Shown: positions 24,645-32,768 of the stretch, one piece after another
How the letters are laid out: the number at the start of each line of letters is the position of its first letter
Position numbering within the stretch: the stretch's first letter is position 1
Assembly: GCA_910578195.1 (NCBI GenBank)
Contig: CAJTOY010000006.1
Span: forward strand, 1-64,000
From: an uncultured Christensenella sp.
GTDB lineage: Bacteria; Bacillota; Clostridia; Christensenellales; Borkfalkiaceae
Reading direction: 5' to 3'
Length of the DNA stretch: 64,000 nucleotides
Notes under the pieces: generated by a model
What the model was told of the DNA's origin: nothing
The model's database searches: none
The model's input: only the letters and a program-made list of their open reading frames with translations
Made by a program: the position numbers and the translations under genes

Positions 24645-26609
24645 TTAATATTTGTCAACCATAGTAATACCCGAAACACGAGCTACTCTGTTATACTCTT
24701 CACTACCCGCCCAGATTGTATAAGTTCCGGCTTCGGTAATGGTGTAGGTTACAGTGTAAGAAATCTTGCTACCCGCCACCGCGTACATGTTTCCGTTCAT
24801 CGTTACGTTGACTGCATCGGAAGGTACGCCTTCAAGCAAATCACCGGCGGAATTTTTCAATCCTATGCACGAAGTGTTACTGCTTCCGTTGGAGCAGAAG
24901 GTTATAGAAATCGTTCCCGTACCCTGGAAAGTTACGCTGAGCGCGCCGTTTTTCATTTCGAAACCGGTCACCTTGGTAGCGGCAGAGTCCGTTCTGATAT
25001 TATTTGCGGAAGTAGTGCTTTCACCGCTGAATGTGAGGAACGCATTCGCGCCCGTGAACATGTCTGCGGTAACCAACATTTTGTCGGAAAGCGCGTTTTC
25101 GCCTTTCGCCGCATTTGCAAGCGCATTCAAATCGAAGCTGAAATTATGGTCGGTTACTTCGCCCTCTTCGGGGATTATGTCCATAGTTTCTATAAGCTTA
25201 ATTCTCGTGTTTCTGCCGGTAGGTACTGTTTCAGTATCCGTTTCTACGCTGCCTACGTTACAAATTGTGTAGGTGTCGGCTTTATCAATCGTGAACACGA
25301 TTTCATTGTAGCTGCTTGTTACAACATAAATGTTTTCAGAAGTCGTTCCGACTTTGCCAGGGGTGACGTTTTCGGAAGTATAAGTGCCTTTGACATACTT
25401 TCCGTCCGAGCCCTTAACGGCAATCGAAGATTTGTTCGCGTTACCCGTAGAACGAGCTTGAATTGTCAGCGTGCCGCTTCCGGTGAAAGTTACGCTCATT
25501 GCGTCGTTCTTGATTTCAAGACAGCCGTCGTCCGTTCCGGGTCTGAACTTGTGTGTTCCGCCCAAAAGCGTTATGAAGGATTTATCCGACGCCGAGAAAT
25601 CCGTTTGCGCAAGATCTGTATCCGCGGTGTATGCCCACGTCGTTCCTTCGACTGCAAGAGAATTTCTGACAACCGTTCCGATTACGTTTATTACATATTC
25701 GACTTCTACCGATTTGGAAATTTCCGCGCCTTTTGCGTTTACGTCGGTATAGGTAACCGTCGCGCTTCTCGTACCGGGAAGTCCGGTATTCAAATCTTCG
25801 ACCGTTACGTCTGCGATTGTCAATTCCTTCGTTGCGCCGCTGGCGTAAGTTGCGGTGAAGTTCCAGGTTGCGGAAATCACATCCTCGCCCGCGTCCTGCG
25901 AAAGAGTAGCGCCTTCATTCAATGCTATGGAGGCAAGGTCGTCGACAACATAAATATTGACGAACGCTTCGCGGGTGGAATCGGCGATAACTTCGGAAGC
26001 TTTGGATACCCAGATTTGATAAACGCCGCCGCCCACGTTCGCTTTGTTGTCGTTGAGGGTTATCTTCTCTTCGCCCTTGTAGAGTGCAACGGAATATTCC
26101 GTCGTTACGTTTCCGACCGTTCCGTCCGAGGGGTTGATTTCATTAACTACGATTTTCGTTACGTCGATAAGCGCCGTGGTTGCCTCCGCGCTGAGCGTCA
26201 CAGTGTCGGAAGTGCCGTCGGCAAGAGTTACTTTGAGTCCGTCGAAATTGACAACCGAAACCGTAACGTCGTACGACTTTTCCAAGGTGACGTCTTTTAA
26301 TGTATAAGATACTTTTATCGAATAAGTACCGGCCTCGTCCTTGTTGTAAGCGGAGCTGTCAACCGTGTACTCGTTTGCGTTCAGCGTCACGGTCTCCTTT
26401 ATCTCCGTTTCGGACTTGCCCAGCGACGCCGTTACCACAATACCCTCGGCGGTAAATTCCTGACCGACAAAGTATTCTGTCTTTGCATTGCTTGTGTCAA
26501 CGTTCAGCGTCTGCAACTTTTTGCTGTTACCGCAGCCGGCAGCTAACGCAATTGCAAAGACCGCTACTGCCGCGAAAATAACAAGCAATACTTTTTTGAA
26601 TTTGTTCAT
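24645..26609 (-). CDS. Cell-surface lipoprotein with Ig-like domains and duplicated C-terminal domain
   Basis: A 654-residue lipoprotein (signal with ALAAGC lipobox near residue 24). The first domain (about 30-115) resembles bacterial Ig-like domains of group 3 (YFVGQEFTAEGIVVTA, then AGTYSIKVSYT); two more beta domains follow to about 310. The C-terminal half contains two copies of a domain of about 150 residues: each has FTGSGTLTIQA or FQGTGTISITF, then SSIAVKGSDGKYV or SCIGLKNSAGDLL, then YTICNVG or YTIWAGS. These look like adhesive or carbohydrate-binding modules; I cannot name the family. ATG 26609 has GGAGGAG upstream. First gene of the lyase unit, so it probably helps bind the same polysaccharide. 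Confidence 0.8.
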   Translation of the reverse strand: MNKFKKVLLVIFAAVAVFAIALAAGCGNSKKLQTLNVDTSNAKTEYFVGQEFTAEGIVVTASLGKSETEIKETVTLNANEYTVDSSAYNKDEAGTYSIKVSYTLKDVTLEKSYDVTVSVVNFDGLKVTLADGTSDTVTLSAEATTALIDVTKIVVNEINPSDGTVGNVTTEYSVALYKGEEKITLNDNKANVGGGVYQIWVSKASEVIADSTREAFVNIYVVDDLASIALNEGATLSQDAGEDVISATWNFTATYASGATKELTIADVTVEDLNTGLPGTRSATVTYTDVNAKGAEISKSVEVEYVINVIGTVVRNSLAVEGTTWAYTADTDLAQTDFSASDKSFITLLGGTHKFRPGTDDGCLEIKNDAMSVTFTGSGTLTIQARSTGNANKSSIAVKGSDGKYVKGTYTSENVTPGKVGTTSENIYVVTSSYNEIVFTIDKADTYTICNVGSVETDTETVPTGRNTRIKLIETMDIIPEEGEVTDHNFSFDLNALANAAKGENALSDKMLVTADMFTGANAFLTFSGESTTSANNIRTDSAATKVTGFEMKNGALSVTFQGTGTISITFCSNGSSNTSCIGLKNSAGDLLEGVPSDAVNVTMNGNMYAVAGSKISYTVTYTITEAGTYTIWAGSEEYNRVARVSGITMVDKY

Positions 26610-26677
26610 TTTCTCCTCCATTGATATTTTATCCGTAAAAGCTAAAATTATTTTTTTAAGCATTTTCAGACATATGT

Positions 26678-26706
26678 ATTTTATCATTTATATATTTTCA
26701 AGTCAA
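26678..26706 (-). promoter_or_regulatory. Promoter of the lipoprotein-lyase unit
   Basis: TTGACT (26706-26701), 17-base spacer, TAAAAT (26683-26678); the hexamers are identical to those of the Nudix-GNAT promoter. Leader of about 60 bases. Confidence 0.75.
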
Positions 26707-26789
26707 GGAGTTGATGATAAGATTTTACTTTTTTTGTTGTCATTTTTCGCCATTACGCATTATTTAATGATTGCTTTTTTCTTAAATAG

Positions 26790-26818
26790 TTGCCCCCGCC
26801 CATAACGGACGGGGGCAA
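26790..26818 (-). terminator. GC-rich hairpin downstream of the 6S-like RNA
   Basis: TTGCCCCCG pairs with CGGGGGCAA, with two more pairs inside. No long T-tract follows on either strand, so its role as terminator between the small RNA and the lipoprotein promoter is uncertain. Confidence 0.4.
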
Positions 26819-26825
26819 AATATAA

Positions 26826-26868
26826 GCGGATTTTATAAGCCGACTTTAAAAGGGCTTATAAAATCCGC
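26826..26868 (-). repeat. 16-base perfect inverted repeat
   Basis: GCGGATTTTATAAGCC and GGCTTATAAAATCCGC are separated by 11 bases. It starts where the 6S-like RNA should end and may be its 3' processing or termination hairpin; it is longer than a usual terminator and lacks a strong T-tract after it. Confidence 0.6.
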
Positions 26869-27041
26869 CTGTGCCGTGATATGAAAAAGTATTAACCCGC
26901 TTCTCGCAGGTGGGTGCGGCGAAGCGAAACCTCGGACTTTCCGTAAACAGACCTTGCCTATTTCCGCGAACGTACCGCTCCCGATAAAATATTGTGGATT
27001 ACGAATTTCCCATACCACGAACACCGCAGACCATGTTCACG
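26864..27041 (-). ncRNA. ssrS: Probable 6S RNA
   Basis: 6S RNA binds sigma-A RNA polymerase by imitating an open promoter. About 178 bases lie behind a good promoter with no reading frame. The RNA folds into the expected rod: GUGGUAUGGGAAA near the 5' end pairs with UUUUUCAUAUCAC near the 3' end (13 pairs counting G-U), with the GCGGUGUUCG internal-loop region beside it; the middle is open and the distal part contains GCACCCACCUGC as in many 6S RNAs. It sits next to the AspRS gene, as 6S-1 RNA does in Bacillus subtilis. Ends are approximate. Confidence 0.65.
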
Positions 27042-27047
27042 CATATT

Positions 27048-27076
27048 ATTATATACTATTTATTATAAAAAAGCAA
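27048..27076 (-). promoter_or_regulatory. Promoter of the 6S-like RNA
   Basis: TTGCTT (27076-27071), 17-base spacer, TATAAT (27053-27048). Predicted start near 27041. It is divergent from the AspRS promoter 26 bases away. Confidence 0.7.
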
Positions 27077-27101
27077 CGGTTCTTTTATGCCATAAATTTA
27101 C

Positions 27102-27130
27102 TTGATTTTTTAACGCAAAAGCCGTAAAAT
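27102..27130 (+). promoter_or_regulatory. Promoter of the AspRS gene
   Basis: TTGATT (27102-27107), 17-base spacer, TAAAAT (27125-27130). Start near 27137; an ACGAGG ribosome site ends 7 bases before the ATG at 27159. Confidence 0.65.
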
Positions 27131-27158
27131 TATATCAAAGATTTTAACGAGGTTTTTT

Positions 27159-28490
27159 ATGCAAGAAATTTCAGGAGTTATCACACCCACCTCCACACCC
27201 TATTCGGAATTTAAAAACCACATAGGCGAAGTCGTGACCATTAAAGGCGCAATTCACAATATCCGCGATATGTCCGACTTTGCCTTTATAATTGTAAGGA
27301 CCGCGCGCGAGCTTATTCAGTGCGTATACTCGCCCGAATTTTCCGACTTCCGCTTAAACGACAACGTCGTCGAGCAAGCCGCGGCAAAACTTACGGGAAA
27401 GGTCGTAAAGAGTGAAACGCGCGACGGCAGCGAGAGATACGAGCTGCAAATCCACGATATAGAAATTTTATCCAAGCCCGCGGATATTCCGCCCGTAGTA
27501 ATTTCCAAAAAGCAGGTTGTCTGCGATTTGAACGTCAACCTCGACAACCGCCCCGTTACCTTGCGCAACCCCAAAGAACGCGCGGTATTCAAAATTCAGG
27601 AGGGTATTCAAAGAGGCTTCCGCGAGTACCTCACTTCGCAGAATTTTACCGAAATTCATTCGCCGAAAATAAACTTTGCGGGCGCGGAGGGCGGCACGAA
27701 CGTGTTCAAGCTCGACTACTTCGGCAAAACCGTTTATCTTGCGCAAAGCCCCCAGCTTTATAAGCAAGCGCTCGTGCCCGTCTACGAAAGGGTTTTCGAG
27801 GTTGCGCCCGTGTTCCGCGCGGAGCACCACGACACCTCGCGCCACCTCAACGAGTACATTTCGATGGACTTCGAAATGGGCTTTATCGACAGCTTTTACG
27901 ACATTATGAATATGGAAACGGGCGTGCTCAAATACATTATGAATTTGTTAAAGACCGAATACGCCGCCGAAATCGATTTGCTTAAAGTCAGCGTGCCCGA
28001 AATTACGACTATTCCTTGCATAAAGTTCAAGGACGCGAAAGAGCTTTGCGTAAAGAAGCTGAAAAACATCACCGACATGAAGGATTTCGAGCCCGAGGAG
28101 GAAGCTTTCCTCGGCAAGTGGGCGAAGCAGCAGTACAATTCCGACTTCTTGTTCGTCACGCACTACCTCTCGAAAAAGCGCCCCTTCTACACGATGGACG
28201 ACCCCGACGACCCCGAGGTCACCCTTTCCTTCGACTTACTCTTCCGCGGCATAGAGATTACCTCGGGCGGGCAGCGTATTCACGACTATAACGAGCAGGT
28301 CGAAAAAATGAAAAAGCTGGGCATGAATCCCGACGAATTCGAAACATATCTTATGCTTCATAAGTACGGCGCGCCCCCTCACGGCGGGCTGGGGCTTGGG
28401 TTAGAAAGATTGACCATGCACCTTTTAGGCTTCAAGAACGTGCGCTATGCGGCAATGTTCCCCAGAGATATAAACAGAGTTTCACCGTAA
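27159..28490 (+). CDS. aspS: Archaeal-type (probably non-discriminating) aspartyl-tRNA synthetase
   Basis: Class II synthetase that charges aspartate. At 443 residues it lacks the GAD insertion of normal bacterial AspRS (about 590 residues) and looks like the archaeal form: an N-terminal OB-fold (about 15-105) then a catalytic core with motif 2 FRAEHHDTSRHLNEY, motif 3 GLGLGLERLTMHL and the ending FPRDINRVSP. In Firmicutes that keep this form it commonly charges both tRNA-Asp and tRNA-Asn, leaving GatCAB to amidate Asp-tRNA-Asn. Non-discrimination is inferred from family, not from a residue I can prove. A perfect terminator follows. Confidence 0.92.
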   Translation: MQEISGVITPTSTPYSEFKNHIGEVVTIKGAIHNIRDMSDFAFIIVRTARELIQCVYSPEFSDFRLNDNVVEQAAAKLTGKVVKSETRDGSERYELQIHDIEILSKPADIPPVVISKKQVVCDLNVNLDNRPVTLRNPKERAVFKIQEGIQRGFREYLTSQNFTEIHSPKINFAGAEGGTNVFKLDYFGKTVYLAQSPQLYKQALVPVYERVFEVAPVFRAEHHDTSRHLNEYISMDFEMGFIDSFYDIMNMETGVLKYIMNLLKTEYAAEIDLLKVSVPEITTIPCIKFKDAKELCVKKLKNITDMKDFEPEEEAFLGKWAKQQYNSDFLFVTHYLSKKRPFYTMDDPDDPEVTLSFDLLFRGIEITSGGQRIHDYNEQVEKMKKLGMNPDEFETYLMLHKYGAPPHGGLGLGLERLTMHLLGFKNVRYAAMFPRDINRVSP

Positions 28491-28494
28491 TTTC

Positions 28495-28526
28495 AACGGC
28501 GGACGGTTTTAAAACCGTCCGCCGTT
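28495..28526 (+). terminator. Terminator between convergent aspS and SGNH genes
   Basis: A 32-base perfect palindrome (AACGGCGGACGGTTTT and its complement) followed on plus by TCTTTATAAATTTTTT. It lies 4 bases after the aspS stop and also 3 bases past the SGNH stop. Confidence 0.9.
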
Positions 28527-28529
28527 TCT

Positions 28530-29195
28530 TTATAAATTTTTTATCGCTTTTTCGATTACCGGCATATACTTCTCTTCGTAGCCCGCGGCGTTGGGGTGCG
28601 TACAGTCGCCCATGCCCAAGCCGTAGCTGTCGTTGGTATACTTGTCGCGGTGTTCGGGCAAAAACGTGTCAAGCCCGCTTAGCTCGTACAAATCGCAGAC
28701 CGCAACGCCCCACTTTTTGCAAAGTTCGACGGCACGTTCGCCGTATAAAATCTGTTCCTTTTCGCCGCGTCTGCCCATTCTGTGCGGGCGGATAAACATC
28801 GCTTTCGCGTTAGGAAGATATTTTTTCAGCGCGGACAAGACGTTTTCGAAGCAGTTGGAAAAATTAGTATTTTCCTTGCCGACCTTGAATATATCGAAAT
28901 TGTCGAAGCCGGACGACATTTCGCCGAGCGGCACGTCGCCGAGGCAGTCGTTCGTAAAGCCGTCGAAGAGAATTATATCGGGCTGAACGCCGTCGTCTAT
29001 TATCTTTCTGACCTGCTCGACGACCCAGCTTTTCCCCTCGACGAAGCCCACGCGCGCGCCGCCGATACAGTACTTGTACAGTTTGACGCCGTAGTCGCGT
29101 TCAAGATATTCGCCGACGCCGAAATTATTGTTGCCCGAGCCGTTGATAATGCTGTCGCCGAAAACAAGTAATTTTTTACCTTTTAAATCAAACAT
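28530..29195 (-). CDS. SGNH/GDSL-type hydrolase
   Basis: A 221-residue protein without signal peptide. The catalytic Ser is in VFGDSIINGSG (block I), a Gly in IGGARVG (block II), Asn in DGFTNDCLG (block III) and the Asp-x-x-His pair in GDCTHPNAAGY near the C-terminus (block V). Family members remove acyl or acetyl esters from lipids, sugars or peptides; the substrate cannot be read from the sequence. It has its own promoter and a 100-base leader with a terminator-like hairpin, so its expression may be controlled by attenuation. Confidence 0.88.
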   Translation of the reverse strand: MFDLKGKKLLVFGDSIINGSGNNNFGVGEYLERDYGVKLYKYCIGGARVGFVEGKSWVVEQVRKIIDDGVQPDIILFDGFTNDCLGDVPLGEMSSGFDNFDIFKVGKENTNFSNCFENVLSALKKYLPNAKAMFIRPHRMGRRGEKEQILYGERAVELCKKWGVAVCDLYELSGLDTFLPEHRDKYTNDSYGLGMGDCTHPNAAGYEEKYMPVIEKAIKNL

Positions 29196-29206
29196 AATTT
29201 TCCCCG

Positions 29207-29238
29207 AAAAAGAAGAAGGGTTCGGATTATTCCGACCC
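29207..29238 (-). promoter_or_regulatory. Attenuator-like hairpin in the SGNH leader
   Basis: GGGTCGGA pairs with TCCGAACCC (one bulged A) around ATAA, followed on minus by TTCTTCTTTTT, ending 12 bases before the ATG. A 19-codon frame (29286-29227) runs into the hairpin and stops in its loop, but has no ribosome site. An upstream pairing CTATT/AATAG encloses a GCGGC/GCTGC stem. Confidence 0.55.
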
Positions 29239-29302
29239 TCCCCTTATCCTATTAATTTGCAGCTTTTCCGCCGCGTGAAATAGCATAGTTTATTGTTATA
29301 GA

Positions 29303-29331
29303 AAAATATCACAAAAATTCGTATTTGTCAA
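29303..29331 (-). promoter_or_regulatory. Promoter of the SGNH gene
   Basis: TTGACA (29331-29326), 17-base spacer, TATTTT (29308-29303). Transcription should start near 29296, leaving a structured leader of about 100 bases. Confidence 0.75.
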
Positions 29332-29375
29332 TACTTTGTCGAATAATTTTCAATTTTTGTGCAAACTGCACAATT

Positions 29376-30071
29376 TCACTCCTTATAGAGAAATCTGTGG
29401 CAGTTTTCACATTCCAGCGCCTCGCCCGAGGCGAGTTTTTCCTTGCCGACGATTGAAAGCTCCATGCCGCATTTCGAGCAGCGGTCGTTTTTGACCGCGC
29501 ATATAATGGGGAATATACGCTCGCTCCGCTTGGTTTCGTAGCGCTTCATAACCTCGGGGTTGATATCCTTTGCAAGTTTTTTAAGCTCGGCTTTTACGGC
29601 GTCCATTTCGGCAAGCTTGCCGTTTTTGTATTCCTTGTATTTTGCCGAATATTCCTTGTACTGCTCCTGCACGGTTATGGTTTTCTTTTTAAGGGTCTGG
29701 TACTCGGTATCCGCGTCCTTGATAGACTTTACAAGCGCATTTATCTCCGACTTTATCGACTTTAATTTGTCGGCAATCTGGGTCGCGTTTTTCTTGTAGA
29801 AAGAAATGTCCGCGCCGTCCTCGACAAGCTCGTCAAGGTGCTCGAAGTCCTTTAAGGTTTCGGCAATCTCGTCGTATTTTTTATTCAGCTTTTCCAAAAG
29901 CGATTCCAGCTCGCGCGCCTTTGCGTCCATCGCCTCTAATTTTTCGGGCGCCTTCGTAAGGAAGCTTTTCGCTTGCGAATAGTTTTTCCACTCCTCGGAG
30001 GTGGCGGCTTCGCGCTCGATGTTCAAAAGCTTCGAGTCCTCGGTCTGGTACTTTAAAAGTTGTTCTATCAT
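29376..30071 (-). CDS. Coiled-coil protein with C4-type zinc ribbon
   Basis: A 231-residue protein: residues about 30-170 are a long charged coiled coil, and the C-terminus has a four-cysteine ribbon, CSKCGMELS then CENCHRFLYK. This is the widespread zinc-ribbon family (PF02591 type) that in Firmicutes sits beside nif3 and trmK; its role is not established, with nucleic-acid or ribosome contact suggested for relatives. GGAG lies 6 bases before the ATG. It follows nif3 by 18 bases and closes the dgt-to-ribbon gene run. Confidence 0.88.
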   Translation of the reverse strand: MIEQLLKYQTEDSKLLNIEREAATSEEWKNYSQAKSFLTKAPEKLEAMDAKARELESLLEKLNKKYDEIAETLKDFEHLDELVEDGADISFYKKNATQIADKLKSIKSEINALVKSIKDADTEYQTLKKKTITVQEQYKEYSAKYKEYKNGKLAEMDAVKAELKKLAKDINPEVMKRYETKRSERIFPIICAVKNDRCSKCGMELSIVGKEKLASGEALECENCHRFLYKE

Positions 30072-30089
30072 AATATGCTCCTTTCGGAT

Positions 30090-30857
30090 TTAAATCAGCT
30101 CCGCGTCGGTAAAAAACGCCGACGGGATTTTTAAACCCAATGAAATTTCATTATATATTTTGTTGAAGCCGTAGCTTTCGGCGGAATAGTGCGTCAACAC
30201 AATGACGTTTATCCCGAGTCCGGTCAAAGCCGCGATTTCGTGGTGCTTCATATCCGACGACACGAAAACGTCCGCGTCGTGCGCCGCCGCGAATTCAATC
30301 GCTCTGTTGTCACAGCCCGCGCCGCAGAACGACGCGACTTTGTTTATTTGTTTGTCCGCGCCGAAAGCGACGGCGCGCGAAGTGGAAAATTCTTTACGGA
30401 TTTGCTCGGCGTATTCCGAAAAACGCACTGGCGTTATCTGATAAACCCTGCCGTAACCGCCGCCCTCTACTTCCGCGAGGATTTCGGGCGTCTGCCCGCC
30501 GAGCCCGAGCATTAAGTGATAATCGATGCCCTTCGGCGCGACGTCGAAATTCAGGTGCATGGAAATTACGGAAATTCCGTTTTTTATGCACTGCGCTATC
30601 GGGTCGGTCGATTTTATGCGGGAAACTCCGCCGTAAATCGCGGGATGGTGGGTCACTATGAGATTGTAGCCGAGCGAAAGCGCCTCCTTTACCGTTTTTG
30701 ACGATAAGTCGAGAGAAAATACCGCGCCGGTTATCTCTTCGCCGCAATCTATTATTATTCCGCTGTTGTCGTACATTGAGTACTTTTTGCAAAAGTCGTC
30801 GGAAAGCGCGACGGGCGCGACTTCTTCGAGCTTTTTAAGCACTTCATTCAATTTCAC
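30090..30857 (-). CDS. Nif3-like dinuclear metal-centre protein
   Basis: Member of the NIF3/YqfO family, annotated variously as GTP cyclohydrolase I type 2; the true activity is not settled. The 255-residue form lacks the inserted domain of long members. Metal ligands are visible in NLIVTHHPAIY (His-His), ISMHLNFDVAPKG (His and Asp) and, at the C-terminus, the HYSAES motif with His and Glu. It overlaps trmK by 14 bases, a pairing conserved in Firmicutes. Confidence 0.9.
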   Translation of the reverse strand: MKLNEVLKKLEEVAPVALSDDFCKKYSMYDNSGIIIDCGEEITGAVFSLDLSSKTVKEALSLGYNLIVTHHPAIYGGVSRIKSTDPIAQCIKNGISVISMHLNFDVAPKGIDYHLMLGLGGQTPEILAEVEGGGYGRVYQITPVRFSEYAEQIRKEFSTSRAVAFGADKQINKVASFCGAGCDNRAIEFAAAHDADVFVSSDMKHHEIAALTGLGINVIVLTHYSAESYGFNKIYNEISLGLKIPSAFFTDAELI

Positions 30858-31491
30858 CGTTCAATACCCCTTGCATGAACTCAATCGTATTTTCAAGCCC
30901 CGCGCGGTTTTCATCCGTCATGGGGCGGGATAAATAGCTTTGTTTTTTGTCGAGCTCCGCTTTTAAAAATTCGCGGAACACGGAATTTTTCAAGCTGTCC
31001 CTTCCGTACAGAAGCTGAGCTTTCGTATAATTTCCGTCGCAACCCGCCGAGTTGCCCGAAATTATAAAGTAATAATTTTTGCCGTCGGTAAAGACGTCGT
31101 CGGTCTGTATTTTACAGCCGTTTTCGAGAAGATATGCGCGGAGGGCTTCCGCGTTTTTCATGGGCTGAAATATAAACGTTTCGGGAATATACGAGTTTTT
31201 TAAAATTTTGACAATCTCTTCCCCGCCTATGCCCGCAATCAAAACCTCGTCGGCGCCGTCGATTTTTTCGAGTCCGTCGCAGCACACCGAACGGCATCTG
31301 CCGTTTTTTATGTAGCCCGAAAGCAGCTTTTCGGCTTTTTCGAGGCTTTTCGCGCTTATGTCAGAAATTACCGCCTCCGTGCAGAGGTCGTTTTTGAGCA
31401 TATATTCGGCGCAGTAGCCGTGGTCGCAAGCGACGTCGGCAAACGTGTTGCAAGGTTTTAAGTAGGAACAGAGGATTTGTATTCTATCCAT
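30844..31491 (-). CDS. trmK: tRNA (adenine22-N1)-methyltransferase
   Basis: TrmK methylates A22 of tRNA. The 215-residue protein has a SAM-binding start (FADVACDHGYCAEYML), the acidic loop AVISDISAKSLEKAE and the catalytic-region IAGIGGEEIVKIL motif typical of the family. The frame is open 42 codons further upstream, but that part reads through a palindromic repeat (31506-31711) and has no homologue, so ATG 31491 is taken. No strong ribosome site is visible. It lies between rpoD and nif3, its usual place. Confidence 0.92.
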   Translation of the reverse strand: MDRIQILCSYLKPCNTFADVACDHGYCAEYMLKNDLCTEAVISDISAKSLEKAEKLLSGYIKNGRCRSVCCDGLEKIDGADEVLIAGIGGEEIVKILKNSYIPETFIFQPMKNAEALRAYLLENGCKIQTDDVFTDGKNYYFIISGNSAGCDGNYTKAQLLYGRDSLKNSVFREFLKAELDKKQSYLSRPMTDENRAGLENTIEFMQGVLNGEIE

Positions 31492-31505
31492 TTTATAATC
31501 TATTT

Positions 31506-31711
31506 CTAAAACGCAGAGAAGCAAACAAAACCCGAGGGAGCTATGTGACCGAGAGTTGCCGCAGCTTGACGCAGTATTGCGACGATAGTCTAAAACGCAT
31601 AGAAGCGAGCAAGACAAGGAAAGCGAGGAAAACTTGAAGGAATTTACAATGATGTAAATGACTGAAAGTTGCCGCAGCTTGACACAGTATTGCGACGGTT
31701 TTATGCGTTTT
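31506..31711 (-). repeat. Two tandem copies (A, B) of a palindromic intergenic repeat
   Basis: Copy A is about 31506-31590, copy B about 31591-31711. Shared blocks are AAAACGCA(G/T)AGAAGC, a TGAC(C/T)GA block, GTTGCCGCAGCTTGAC and CAGTATTGCGACG. B has matching ends (AAAACGCAT, ATGCGTTTT) and an inner stem TTTAC/GTAAA. It fills the whole gap from the rpoD stop codon to the trmK start. Confidence 0.8.
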
Positions 31712-32768
31712 AAGTGTCGAGGAAATCGCGAAGATGCTTCGACCGCGACGGGTGGCGCAGCTTTCTCAATGCCTTTGCTTCAATCTGACGGATACGCTCA
31801 CGCGTGACGTTGAATTCTCTGCCCACCTCTTCGAGGGTTCTGGGTCTGCCGTCGTCGACGCCGTAGCGGAGCCTTAACACCTTTTCCTCGCGCGGGGTCA
31901 AGCTGTTCAAAACGTTTAAAAGTGTTTCTTTCAGCATTGTCGTAGCCACGCTGTCGGAGGGGGTCACGCTCGTTTCGTCCTCGACGAAGTCTCCGATATG
32001 GCTGTCCTCTTCCTCGCCGATAGGGGTCTCCAAGGAAACGGGGTCGAGTGCGATTTTCTGAATTTCGCGCACGCGCTCCTCGGTTATGTGCATCTCCTCC
32101 GCAATCTCCGCGGGGGTCGGTTCTCTGCCGAATTTCTGCAATAAAAGTCTGGACACGCGGGTGAGCTTGTTTATTGTTTCGACCATATGCACGGGAATTC
32201 TTATAGTCCTCGCCTGGTCGGCAATCGCCCTCGTTATAGCTTGTCTTATCCACCACGTCGCGTATGTCGAAAATTTGAAGCCCTTCTGGTAATCGAATTT
32301 TTCAACCGCCTTCATAAGTCCGAGGTTACCCTCTTGTATGAGGTCCAGAAACAACATACCGCGCCCGACGTACCTCTTCGCAATCGAAACGACAAGCCTC
32401 AAATTCGCCTCTGAAAGCTTTTTCTTCGCCTCTTCGTCGCCATCCTGCATTTTACGCGCAAGCTCGATTTCGTCGTCTGCGGACAGAAGCGGTACTTTGC
32501 CTATATCTTTTAGGTACATTTTGACGGGGTCGTCGAGACCTATATCGGATAATGCCTGTTCGTAAAGCTCCTTGTCGCGCTCCGCTTCGTCGATTATCTG
32601 TATGCCCGCCTCTGCAATGGATTTATAGACGTAATCCATCTGCGCGGGAGTGGTTTCGTATTTTTCCATTATGTCGCAAAGCGCGTTCGTCGTTATACTG
32701 CCCTTCGAGCCGTAATTGTCTATTATCTGTTTTAAAATGTCGCTAAGCTTTTGCTCCGATAAACTCAT
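31710..32768 (-). CDS. rpoD: Primary sigma factor RpoD (sigma-A)
   Basis: The housekeeping sigma factor for the TTGACA/TATAAT promoters seen here. The 352-residue chain has a reduced region 1.1 (residues about 1-75), region 1.2 (DPVKMYLKDIG), region 2 with the -10-binding segment (KGFKFSTYATWWIRQAI), region 3 (EPTPAEIAEEM) and region 4 with its helix-turn-helix (LEEVGREFNVTRERIRQIEA). Its ATG overlaps the dnaG stop as ATGA, coupling the two. Directly after its stop comes the tandem intergenic repeat. Confidence 0.98.
   Translation of the reverse strand: MSLSEQKLSDILKQIIDNYGSKGSITTNALCDIMEKYETTPAQMDYVYKSIAEAGIQIIDEAERDKELYEQALSDIGLDDPVKMYLKDIGKVPLLSADDEIELARKMQDGDEEAKKKLSEANLRLVVSIAKRYVGRGMLFLDLIQEGNLGLMKAVEKFDYQKGFKFSTYATWWIRQAITRAIADQARTIRIPVHMVETINKLTRVSRLLLQKFGREPTPAEIAEEMHITEERVREIQKIALDPVSLETPIGEEEDSHIGDFVEDETSVTPSDSVATTMLKETLLNVLNSLTPREEKVLRLRYGVDDGRPRTLEEVGREFNVTRERIRQIEAKALRKLRHPSRSKHLRDFLDT

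Noticed and set aside
26860..27040. RNase P RNA, suggested by GGAAAGUCCG
   Set aside because: The region is less than 200 bases and lacks the other conserved P RNA cores; the rod fold and CACCCACC fit 6S RNA better.
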